From HdN1 sp052035295 (GTDB taxonomy: Bacteria > Pseudomonadota > Gammaproteobacteria > Pseudomonadales > Ketobacteraceae): 64,000 bases of DNA. The translations under genes were made by a program, and so were the position numbers. Numbering within the stretch: the first letter of the stretch is position 1; each line of letters opens with the position of its first letter. The notes beneath the pieces are model-generated. The model was not told the origin of the DNA and searched no databases. It worked only from the letters and a program-made list of their open reading frames with translations. The DNA is taken from positions 1-64,000 of the forward strand of contig JBPOHS010000099.1 of assembly GCA_052035295.1 (NCBI GenBank), in the 5' to 3' direction. This document shows positions 18,001 to 25,582 of this stretch, in pieces.

Positions 18001-19195
18001 TGTAGAAACCGAGCTCACTAAACAGCAACCCCGCTGGATTCTGCGCCGCTTTGGTAACCGTTACCTGATTGCCGACGATCAGCAAGGCCTAGGAGAAGAG
18101 CTGGCCACCTATGCGCAGGATCTGGGCCAACTTGCAAGCGAGTGTGCGCTGAAGCAGCCTTTGTTAAACCCGCAGGCCACCATCGATAAAGTCAGATCGG
18201 TTACCGCGCCGGAAACCTTTGTCGGCTTGAGCACCCACCGCTTGCTGCGGTTGGCGGCTGCAGCCTCCGAGCAAGCGGCGCTATCAAGCCGTGCCGAGTT
18301 CTACCCCCGTGACATGGAGCCATCGCAGGCATTAGCGTTAGCGCAAGGGGCATTGTTGGGTAGCCGCGCGCTCACTGTAAATGAGATTCAGGCACGCGTG
18401 AAAGGTCGCTACCCCGCTGCCAAGCCACTGCCTGGTCGCCCCCAACTCGATGAACTGGTGCGTGCCTTAGACCTGGGCCTGGACTGGGACCCCAACTACG
18501 AAGTCAACCAGCAAAAGGTAGGGGCATACTGCCTGCCGAATGCCAATTTGACTGAGTTCAGCATTATTCGAACGCCCTCACGCGTAACGCTGCAGGGCGA
18601 GATCGACATGGCAGGCAGCCAGGAATACAAAGCCCTGCATCAGACCATTACCAACTGCATCGACGCAGGGCGTTTTCTGGCGCTCAGCGTAAGCCCACGC
18701 CACATGCAGCGAGCAAAACGCAAACTGGTTGAGGCCTACGGATTAGCGTCCATCAGTTTTGATGAGCTATTGCTTCGTCACTTGCACCGGCATCTCGACG
18801 GCATGGCCAAGCCGCCCAGTTGGCAAGTCGTGTTGAGAGCCGACGCCGCCGAACAGAGCAGCCGTGACTGGGCCAACCTTCAGCGTTTGGTGCAGCAGGT
18901 GTTGCCTGCTATGGCCGAAGAAATCAAACAAACCGAACAACCCGTATTGCTGACCGAGCCGGGCCTTATCGCCCGATATGACCTGGTGCATAGTTGGCTG
19001 AATGACCTGCGCCAACATCTGTTGAATGCCGGTCAAGTGAGAGCGTTGGTGTTGCTTATCGCCGGCGATGCCCAGCAGTCGGCACCCGTCATTGATGGCA
19101 CTATTGTGCCCTTGGTCGCGGGTAACAGCCAATTTGCCCGTGTGCCTAATGAATGGTTGCCACCTGTAACAGACAGTGAACAGAGAATTGCATGA
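15041..19195 (+). CDS. BREX type 2 serine/threonine kinase PglW
   Basis: A 1384-residue protein, first gene of the BREX locus. Residues about 30-150 form a NERD nuclease-related domain (FEFITREGFVNEVDLLV, then LFLVEIKSHPG). Residues about 210-490 form a first kinase fold with HRALCPQS and IANWAT replacing HRDLKxxN and DFG, so it should be inactive. Residues about 500-770 form a second kinase with GRGACSVVF, HRDIKPDN and DFS in place of DFG, probably active. A helix-hairpin-helix-like segment (LTPSALDALSRRNINTVADL) follows near residue 790. In the Pgl system of Streptomyces, PglW is the kinase needed for phage resistance; its exact target is unclear. ATG 15041 or 15047 is the start. Confidence 0.93.
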   Translation: MTMDKLWKQITLSDFAWEQDALAFAKAALPDHDPYRAWANFEFITREGFVNEVDLLVLTPKGLFLVEIKSHPGVISGDAGTWVWESPEGKRKAFDNPMLLADRKAKKLASLLQSQDAARKSTKERVPFITPVVFLSAPNVVVKLEANVRQRVCTRQNFIEEITHYDETWRYKKIDKPTAKMLSQAMVQAGVKESLRTRRVGQFELTALLDESDLYQEWLGRHIDTGVTRRVRIYLTYGKPADEAKRLDKAAHLEAQLLEGIDHPGILKTLEFQRHDHGPALIYENLDGAQRLDHWLLKQGEGKRLDKMTAVTLLRTLAETVRYAHRQKLYHRALCPQSIYIKDDGGSFKIKIANWATAQRQFESESRHVTAFSNLNYMVQEESAAYMALESHALAEADGVQLDVFSLGAIAYHIFTGKKPAANELELQDKLRNNGLQVTDELNGASKAVQDLVQFATHPDLGARIESMDDFLQFLEDVENELTRPDHELTQKPTEAKKGDTFEGGYKVLKRLGRGACSVVFLVEYQGQQRVLKMAIDPEHNRRIYQEGEVLSRLRHQAIVAYYKTVDILGHTALLLDYAVKGTLAQRIRHNGAIQLEHLERFGDDLLGALAHLEDKAILHRDIKPDNVGVTEIGSQLHLVLFDFSLVNVSADNIKAGTPAYMDPYLKAHDRRRWDDYAERFSAALTLYEMAAGSLPGWANNVLLPADLNAELHIDPSVFDPSVRSYMSKFFEKAMARKIADRFSSAQEMLRAWRQLFLQAAKQSKHPSVHGEVPTCPIDEAQKDTQIGLLELTPSALDALSRRNINTVADLLAQNRSHVRAWSGVGVKTRNELSELIRKLQAKWPAESAQDESEPGARATSVDRLLELVFPKTPDANRARFLNEFLGRLDAEAPKGDHNVHWPSISMISSEIGMDVSEARVLQSKVTAQWSKQPDITALRNDIAAWLAENGGVMTAMELADTILLRRGSVEDSPVRERRAQAVVRAAVETELTKQQPRWILRRFGNRYLIADDQQGLGEELATYAQDLGQLASECALKQPLLNPQATIDKVRSVTAPETFVGLSTHRLLRLAAAASEQAALSSRAEFYPRDMEPSQALALAQGALLGSRALTVNEIQARVKGRYPAAKPLPGRPQLDELVRALDLGLDWDPNYEVNQQKVGAYCLPNANLTEFSIIRTPSRVTLQGEIDMAGSQEYKALHQTITNCIDAGRFLALSVSPRHMQRAKRKLVEAYGLASISFDELLLRHLHRHLDGMAKPPSWQVVLRADAAEQSSRDWANLQRLVQQVLPAMAEEIKQTEQPVLLTEPGLIARYDLVHSWLNDLRQHLLNAGQVRALVLLIAGDAQQSAPVIDGTIVPLVAGNSQFARVPNEWLPPVTDSEQRIA

Positions 19196-19245
19196 TTGCC
19201 CCTCCAAAACGCCTAAAAATAGTCCCTTGTTCTGGTTGAAGTGAA

Positions 19246-20385
19246 ATGACAGAGCAACAGATTACGTCACAGGATTACAATGGTATTCGCAGCAGCATCG
19301 TCTCCTTGTTGGAAGGCGCGCGTCGTGCTGCCGCCAGAAGCGTAAACGCGCTTATGACCGCCACCTACTGGGAAATCGGTCGTCACATTGTCGAGTTCGA
19401 GCAAGGTGGAGAAAGCCGAGCCGCCTATGGCCAAGCCCTGCTTGCCCGGCTCTCAAAGGATCTAAGCCAACAGTTTGGGCGTGGCTTTGGGGTAGACAAT
19501 CTGGAGCAAATGCGCCTGTTCTACCAGACCTGGCCACCAACCTTGATTTCCGAGACACTGTCTCGGAAATCCGTGAAAGCGGTACCCCCTCCAAATTCCG
19601 AGACACCGTCTCGGAGTTTCCAACTGCAGCACTTGGCAGAAGCCTTTCCGCTATCATGGTCGCATTATGTCCACCTGATGCGCCGCACGCGCTCAGCCGA
19701 CGAGCGTCAGTTCTACGAATCTGAGGCCCTGCGAGGTGGCTGGAGCGTACGCCAGTTAGATCGCCAGATCAGCAGCCAGTTCTACACGCGCGCTTTATTA
19801 TCCAAGAATAAGCGAGCCCTGCTGGAGAACGGAGGCCAGCCCTTGCCGGTTGACGTCGTGACGCCCGAAGAAGCCATCAAAGACCCCTACGTTCTCGAAT
19901 TCCTCGACCTAAAAGACGAATATTCTGAATCCCAGCTTGAAGACGCCCTGATTCACCGGTTGGAGGATTTTCTGCTGGAGTTGGGAGGCGACTTTACGTT
20001 CGTAGGCCGGCAACGCCGCCTGCGTATTGGCGACAGTTGGTACCGGGTAGATCTGCTGTTCTTTCACCGCCGTTTGCGCTGCCTCGTCATCATCGATTTG
20101 AAGCTCACTGAGCTGGATCACGCCGATGCGGGCCAGATGCATATGTACTGCAACTATGCTCGCGAGCACTGGATGCTGCCGGGTGAGAACCCTCCGGTTG
20201 GGCTTATTCTGTGCGCGAGAACGAATGCTGCCATGGCCCGTTATGCGTTAGACGGCTTGCCCAATAAAGTGATGGCCGCTGAATACCAGACGGTCTTACC
20301 TGACGTGAAGTTCCTGGCCGAAGAGTTGGAGAAAACACGTCGCGAGCTGGAAGCAAATCCAAAAATCAAGCTGGGTGAGCCATAA
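19246..20385 (+). CDS. DUF1016/YhcG-family PD-(D/E)XK nuclease domain protein
   Basis: A 379-residue protein embedded in the BREX operon. The N-terminal half (residues about 10-160) is the DUF1016 helical domain (ARRAAARSVNALMTATYWEIG). The C-terminal half holds a PD-(D/E)XK-like core: DSWYRVDLLFFHRRLRCLVI with the acidic residue in RVDLLFF, then VIIDLKLTELDHADAGQM with the D-x-K pair. Members are often found with restriction-modification and BREX loci; their target is not settled. A 16-residue period insert (SETLSRKS, SETPSRSF) near residues 103-126 breaks the usual family spacing and is encoded by palindromic DNA. It starts about 50 nt after pglW. Confidence 0.88.
   Translation: MTEQQITSQDYNGIRSSIVSLLEGARRAAARSVNALMTATYWEIGRHIVEFEQGGESRAAYGQALLARLSKDLSQQFGRGFGVDNLEQMRLFYQTWPPTLISETLSRKSVKAVPPPNSETPSRSFQLQHLAEAFPLSWSHYVHLMRRTRSADERQFYESEALRGGWSVRQLDRQISSQFYTRALLSKNKRALLENGGQPLPVDVVTPEEAIKDPYVLEFLDLKDEYSESQLEDALIHRLEDFLLELGGDFTFVGRQRRLRIGDSWYRVDLLFFHRRLRCLVIIDLKLTELDHADAGQMHMYCNYAREHWMLPGENPPVGLILCARTNAAMARYALDGLPNKVMAAEYQTVLPDVKFLAEELEKTRRELEANPKIKLGEP
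19548..19615 (+). repeat. Paired intragenic palindromes
   Basis: The palindromes TTCCGAGA-CACTG-TCTCGGAA (19548-19568) and TCCGAGA-CACCG-TCTCGGA (19597-19615) lie 48 bp apart, an exact multiple of three, inside the DUF1016 gene. They keep the reading frame and encode SETxSR twice. Confidence 0.85.
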
Positions 20386-20389
20386 GTCA

Positions 20390-20407
20390 ACAACACCTCG
20401 GTGTTGT
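20390..20407 (+). other. Hairpin between DUF1016 and pglX
   Basis: ACAACAC and GTGTTGT pair around the stable-type tetraloop CTCG, just after the DUF1016 stop. No T tract follows, so it is more likely an RNA-stabilising or attenuating element than a terminator. Confidence 0.5.
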
Positions 20408-20450
20408 AGCTGCCACAAAAAATTAGCGCTTTTAAAAAGAAGATGGATCA

Positions 20451-23400
20451 ATGATTGACCGCCAACAACTCCTGAAAGACCTACAGCGCCTGCTCCCCAA
20501 GCTGGAGAAAGATATTCTGGCCTACTGCAACCAAAATGCAGAGCGCAGCCAGCATTTAAAAGATGAATACAAAAAAGCGCAGGAAGCCGGCCGCACCGCC
20601 GAACACTTTGTGGAGTGGCAAGCCGCACAAATCACCCAAGCGGCAGTCGCGTGGGTGCTGATCTGCGTATTCATACGCTTTATGGAGGATAACGGACTGC
20701 TTGCAGAGCCTGTGTTGTCTGGCCCGGTACTTAGCCCTGGGGGTGGTCAACCCCTCAAACAGGCCAAAGACCGCATTGAGGCCTATTTTAACCAGCACCC
20801 CACGCACGCCGAGCGTGAGTATCTATTGCAGCTGTTTGCGCAACTGGAACAATTACCCGCAGTGGCCGAATTGCTCGATCATCGCCACAACCCTTTGTGG
20901 CAGATTCCGGTGTCAGCCGATGGCGCGAAAGAGTTGATCGATTTCTTTCAGAAAATTAATCCAGAGACCGGCCACCTCATTCACGATTTTACGGATCCGC
21001 AGTGGGACACCCGATTTTTGGGGGATCTTTATCAGGATCTTTCAGAGGCTGTGCGTAAACGCTATGCACTACTGCAAACACCGGAGTTTGTAGAAAGCTT
21101 TATTCTCGATTACACCCTTGAACCCGCCATTGACGCCTTCGGTTTGACGGATTTGCGCTTGATCGACCCTACCTGCGGATCAGGGCACTTTTTGCTTACC
21201 ACGTTTGAGCGTGTTTTTGAGCGTTGGCAAAAGCGCGAGCCGGGCACCAATCGGCGGGAGCTGGCGCAGCGAGCACTGAATGTTGTACATGGCACTGATA
21301 TCAACCCCTATGCCATCGCGATTTGTCGGTTTCGTTTGTTGATTGCGGCGATGAAAGCTTGCGACATTGCCTGTATCAAAGATGCGCCTGCGTTTCGCTT
21401 TCAGCTGGCGTGCGGGGATTCGCTGTTGCATGGTCGCCGTTTTGAATGGCAGGGGCAGGGGCTACAAACGCAGCTGTTGGATGCAGATCCCATTCAGCAT
21501 GTGCTGGAAGTGGAAGATCAAGAAAAACTGCAGAAAATCTTGGGTCAGCAATATCATGTGGTGGTGGGGAACCCGCCGTATATTACGGTGAGGGATAAGG
21601 CACTTAATGGCGCTTATAGGGATAAATACCCGACTTGCCATCGAAAATATTCATTGGGTGTGCCTTTTACTGAGCGTTTCTTTGATCTGACTTTGCCTGC
21701 GCAGGGTAACCATTTCGCAGGATTTATGGGTATGATCACCGCCAACAGTTTTATGAAGAGAGAGTTTGGAAAAAAGCTCATCGAGGAATTTTTGCCACGA
21801 AAGGATTTGACCCACGTGATTGACACGTCGGGTGCCTATATCCCCGGACATGGCACGCCAACTGTGATTATTTTTGCTCGTAATCAGTTGCCTCGAATTG
21901 ACACAGTGAGGGCGGTATTGGGCATTTGTGGAGAATCTGTAACACCTGTGGTTGCTTCTCGGGGCAAAGTCTGGCGGTCCATTGTAGAGCTTTTACCCCT
22001 GCCAGGAACTGAAAACGAATTCATCACAGTTGTGGATCAATTGAGAAGCCTGTTTTCGTCACACCCCTGGAGCGTCGGTGGTGGCGGTGCGTCAGATCTA
22101 AAGGAAATCATCGAGAATTCTGAGGCCACAATGCTTGGAACACATGTCGATGGTATTGGGTTTGGCGCAATTGTAGGTGAAGATGAGCTATTTTTGTTGC
22201 CGCGGGAAAGTTCTACTTATCTGGTGGAATCGTCTTTTTTGAGGCCATTTATAGAAGGCGATGGGGTAAGAGACTGGAATATTTCTTCCAAGGTTGACTG
22301 CATTTTTCCATACAGCGAAGAAATCGAGCCTATTTATAATTTGGAGTTGCAACGTCGTTTGTGGCCAGCGAAGGATTTGCTACGTAAACGGGTCTACTTC
22401 AGAAAAACACAAGAAGAAAGAGGCCTTCACTGGTATGAGTATGGGTATATATCAAGCGAAAAGTGTAGCTCTTCGTTGTTGATTTCCTTTGCGGAAATAG
22501 CCACCCATAATCATTTTGCACTTGATCGCGGCGGTAAATTGTTCAATAAAACGGCCCCGGTCATAAAAATGCGACTAGGAGCGACTGAAGAGCAGCATTA
22601 TGCTTTGCTGGGATTGTTGAATAGTTCTACTGCGTGCTTTTGGATTAAGCAGGTTTTTTACCCCAAGGGTGGCGATCATGTTGGTAATGAAGGTGCACGT
22701 GTCAGAAAGACTCTTTGGGATGAACGATTTCAGCTCGCAGGAACGGGCCTGAAAAAATTTCCCATTCCCGAAGACAACCAAAAACGAGCTCAAACGCTCA
22801 CCCATCAAATTGACCAACTGGCACAGCAACTCGCTGCCGTAGGGCCTGACTCTATAATCAAGCAAGTGGATGCCGATATTCAGAGCCGCTTGAGCATTGC
22901 TCAGCAGCAGGAAACCCACATCCTCGGCCAAATGATTGCCCTGCAGGAAGAACTGGATTGGTACGTCTACACACTTTATGGCCTGATCGACGAGGCGCTG
23001 TGTTATGACGGCCCCTTGCCCGACGTGCAGCTCGGCCAACGCGCCTTTGAAATACAGTTGGCGCGGAGAATGGCTGCGGGTGAAACCCAGTCCACCTGGT
23101 TTGAACGTCACCGCAGCACGCCCGTGACGGAGATCCCCACTCACTGGCCTGCCGATTATCGCGATCTGATCGACCGCCGATTACAGGCCATGGCCAGCAA
23201 CCCATGGATCAAATTGGTGGAGCAACCCGAATACAAACGCCGCTGGAATCGCGAACCCTGGCAACAACGTTTGCAGTCAGCCGCCAAAGAATGGTTGCTC
23301 GATCGCATCGAACAGGTATGCCAAACCATAGAGCTGACCACCTATGCGCAACTGGCAGACAAGTTGCGTGCCGATGCCAATGTCCAGCGCATTGCTGCAC

Positions 23401-24155
23401 TGTTCACCGGTAACGACGCCGGTGATCTGCAGCAGCTGGTGAGCGATCTGGTAGCGGGGGATCAGGTACCGCAGATGGCAGCCGAACGTTATACACCAGC
23501 CGCCATGCCCAAATTTCGCGCCTGGCAAGAAACCTGGGACAAACAACGCCAGGAGGATGCTATTGATGCCGAATTTGGCGTCGATAACCCACTATCAGCA
23601 GAAGATGCAGCAGATGAAGCCAAGGTGGCTGCCTATGCCGAGGCCAAACGCAAGGCCGACGCCAAAAAGTCCCAGCAGGTGGGCGTTATTCCCGTGCCAC
23701 CGCAGTACAAACAACCTGATTTTCGCAAGACCAGTTACTGGCAATTGCGCGGCAAGCTCGATGTCCCCAAAGAACGTTTTTTCTCGCTCCCCGGCTGCGA
23801 AAAAGACGGCGACACCACGCTCGTGATCGGCTGGGCCGGCCTCAATCATTTGCAACGCGCCCAAGCCATCGCCGCTTGGTATGAATATCGCAAAGAAAAC
23901 GACGGCTGGGAAGCCCATCGCCTGATGCCCATGTTGGTAGCACTCGATGAATTGATCCCTTGGCTCAAACAATGGCACAACGACATCGATCTCGAATTCG
24001 GTGAGCGCATGGGCGATTTCTATGAAGGCTATCTGTTCGAAGAGTTGCGTCGCTGGGAATTAACGCGAGAAGAATTGACCCAATGGCAGCCTGCTGCCAC
24101 CACGAGCCGAAAAGCGCGTGCGCCGCGCAAGGCCAAAGCGGGAGCCGCAGAGTGA
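20451..24155 (+). CDS. BREX type 2 DNA adenine methyltransferase PglX
   Basis: A 1234-residue N6-adenine methyltransferase. The SAM-binding motif DPTCGSGHF lies near residue 239 and the catalytic NPPY near residue 371; a large target-recognition and helical C-terminal part follows, with a basic Lys/Arg/Ala tail. In BREX, PglX methylates a host motif to mark self DNA and is also needed for phage exclusion; the motif itself cannot be read from sequence. The start lies 65 nt after the DUF1016 stop, with a short hairpin between. The stop overlaps the next gene by GTGA. Length matches BREX-2 PglX. Confidence 0.94.
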   Translation: MIDRQQLLKDLQRLLPKLEKDILAYCNQNAERSQHLKDEYKKAQEAGRTAEHFVEWQAAQITQAAVAWVLICVFIRFMEDNGLLAEPVLSGPVLSPGGGQPLKQAKDRIEAYFNQHPTHAEREYLLQLFAQLEQLPAVAELLDHRHNPLWQIPVSADGAKELIDFFQKINPETGHLIHDFTDPQWDTRFLGDLYQDLSEAVRKRYALLQTPEFVESFILDYTLEPAIDAFGLTDLRLIDPTCGSGHFLLTTFERVFERWQKREPGTNRRELAQRALNVVHGTDINPYAIAICRFRLLIAAMKACDIACIKDAPAFRFQLACGDSLLHGRRFEWQGQGLQTQLLDADPIQHVLEVEDQEKLQKILGQQYHVVVGNPPYITVRDKALNGAYRDKYPTCHRKYSLGVPFTERFFDLTLPAQGNHFAGFMGMITANSFMKREFGKKLIEEFLPRKDLTHVIDTSGAYIPGHGTPTVIIFARNQLPRIDTVRAVLGICGESVTPVVASRGKVWRSIVELLPLPGTENEFITVVDQLRSLFSSHPWSVGGGGASDLKEIIENSEATMLGTHVDGIGFGAIVGEDELFLLPRESSTYLVESSFLRPFIEGDGVRDWNISSKVDCIFPYSEEIEPIYNLELQRRLWPAKDLLRKRVYFRKTQEERGLHWYEYGYISSEKCSSSLLISFAEIATHNHFALDRGGKLFNKTAPVIKMRLGATEEQHYALLGLLNSSTACFWIKQVFYPKGGDHVGNEGARVRKTLWDERFQLAGTGLKKFPIPEDNQKRAQTLTHQIDQLAQQLAAVGPDSIIKQVDADIQSRLSIAQQQETHILGQMIALQEELDWYVYTLYGLIDEALCYDGPLPDVQLGQRAFEIQLARRMAAGETQSTWFERHRSTPVTEIPTHWPADYRDLIDRRLQAMASNPWIKLVEQPEYKRRWNREPWQQRLQSAAKEWLLDRIEQVCQTIELTTYAQLADKLRADANVQRIAALFTGNDAGDLQQLVSDLVAGDQVPQMAAERYTPAAMPKFRAWQETWDKQRQEDAIDAEFGVDNPLSAEDAADEAKVAAYAEAKRKADAKKSQQVGVIPVPPQYKQPDFRKTSYWQLRGKLDVPKERFFSLPGCEKDGDTTLVIGWAGLNHLQRAQAIAAWYEYRKENDGWEAHRLMPMLVALDELIPWLKQWHNDIDLEFGERMGDFYEGYLFEELRRWELTREELTQWQPAATTSRKARAPRKAKAGAAE

Positions 24156-25564
24156 ACCAGCAAATGCTGCAGAGTCAGGTTGCGCTCGGTGAAGACAGCC
24201 GTCGCCAGTTCAAGGCAGACGTTAGTAACGTCGATTCCCTGGCCTCCGAAATGGCTGCCTTTGCCAATAGCGAAGGCGGCACGCTATTGATCGGCGTGGC
24301 TGATAACGGCGAGCTTGTAGGGCTGGCGCCAGCAGACGTTGGGCGCATCAATCAATTGATCAGTAACGCCGCCAGTCAGTGTGTGCGCAGCCCATTGACC
24401 GTCATCACCGAGAATGTGCCGGTGGGTAACGGGCGAGTGGTCATTGTGCTGACGGTGCCCAAGGGTATCGATAAACCCTATTTCGATAAAAATGGCGTGA
24501 TCTGGCTCAAATCAGGGGCTGACAAACGCAGGGTGAATTCCAAAGAAGAATTGCGCCGTTTGTTTCAAATTTCCAGTCAGTTTCATGCCGATGAGCTGCC
24601 CACCAAGGCGGGCATTGATAAGCTCGACAAATTGCGTTTTCGCGATTTTTTGCGTGATGTTTACAAACAAGCTTTCCCCGATGATCCGGCCGAAGTGACA
24701 CGCCTGTTGCAAAATATGAATCTTGCGACCGACGCGGGGCAGCTGAATCTGGCCGGTGTGTTGATGTTCGCCGAGCGCCCCGAATGGGTGGTGCCGCAAT
24801 TTGTGGTAAAAGCCATTCGTTACCCCGGCAACGAAATGCATGTCAGTGAGTATATCGACACTGAAGATTTCGCTGGCCCCTTGCGTAAGGTCTATGAAGA
24901 CAGCTTGGCTTTTGTGATGCGCAATCTGCATAAGGTGCAGGCTGGGCAAGGGGTAAACGCGCCGGGCAAACCTGAAATTCCCGAAAGTGTGTTTGAAGAG
25001 CTGCTGGTGAACGCATTGGTGCACCGGGATTATCTGGTGAGTGCTCCGGTGCGCTTGTTCGTCTTTGACAACCGCATAGAAATTATCAGCCCAGGTCATC
25101 TGCCTAATAATCTGACGGTTGAAAAGATTCGCGCCGGCAATGCCAATATTCGCAATCCCATTCTGGTTTCTTATGTGGCCAAGGGCTTGCTGCCTTATCA
25201 CGGATTAGGCTCAGGCATCAAACGGGCGTTACACGATTGGCCAAGGATCGAATTCGAGGATGACCGTGAAGGCTGCCTGTTCCGGGCAATAGTCTCCCGT
25301 CAGCCGGTGGGCGAGCAGGAACTGTCAGGGGAAATGGAATCGTCGGGGAAAACGTCGGGGAAAATGTCGGGGAAAACGTCGGGGAAAATCCTGGCCCTGA
25401 TGCGGCAACGACCAGAGATTACCATCCCCGAGCTGGCCGCCGAACTGGGAATTACCGAGCGCTCCATTGAGCGAAATATACAAAAATTGCAAGAAGAACA
25501 TATGGTTAAGCGAGTCGGTCCGGCCAAGGGCGGACACTGGCAAGTAACCACTTCTGAAAAATAA
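24152..25564 (+). CDS. AlbA_2 / RecG-like ATP-binding protein in BREX
   Basis: A 470-residue protein of the group annotated as putative DNA-binding/ATP-dependent helicase-like. The N-terminal AlbA_2 (Schlafen-related) domain is seen in SLASEMAAFANSEGGTLLIG at about residues 25-50. The C-terminal half has an ATPase-like segment: ELLVNALVHRDY, then FDNRIEIISPGHLP and GLGSGIKRAL. Near residue 400 comes an SGKT-SGKM-SGKT-SGKI repeat, then a winged helix (ITIPELAAELGITERSIERN). GTG 24152 overlaps the pglX stop (GTGA). It is not a standard BREX-2 gene, so it is an accessory defence or regulatory gene. A fragment of a second copy lies at 54254. Confidence 0.85.
   Translation: MNQQMLQSQVALGEDSRRQFKADVSNVDSLASEMAAFANSEGGTLLIGVADNGELVGLAPADVGRINQLISNAASQCVRSPLTVITENVPVGNGRVVIVLTVPKGIDKPYFDKNGVIWLKSGADKRRVNSKEELRRLFQISSQFHADELPTKAGIDKLDKLRFRDFLRDVYKQAFPDDPAEVTRLLQNMNLATDAGQLNLAGVLMFAERPEWVVPQFVVKAIRYPGNEMHVSEYIDTEDFAGPLRKVYEDSLAFVMRNLHKVQAGQGVNAPGKPEIPESVFEELLVNALVHRDYLVSAPVRLFVFDNRIEIISPGHLPNNLTVEKIRAGNANIRNPILVSYVAKGLLPYHGLGSGIKRALHDWPRIEFEDDREGCLFRAIVSRQPVGEQELSGEMESSGKTSGKMSGKTSGKILALMRQRPEITIPELAAELGITERSIERNIQKLQEEHMVKRVGPAKGGHWQVTTSEK
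25343..25390 (+). repeat. Four tandem 12-bp units in AlbA_2 gene
   Basis: TCGGGGAAAA plus two varying bases, repeated four times in frame, encodes the SGK(T/M/I) linker before the winged helix. The unit number could change by slippage without frameshift and would alter linker length. Confidence 0.9.
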
Positions 25565-25582
25565 TGAGATGAGGCCAGATTC

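Noticed and set aside
20390..20407. Terminator splitting the BREX operon
   Set aside because: The hairpin has no T tract, and pglX would lack another promoter.
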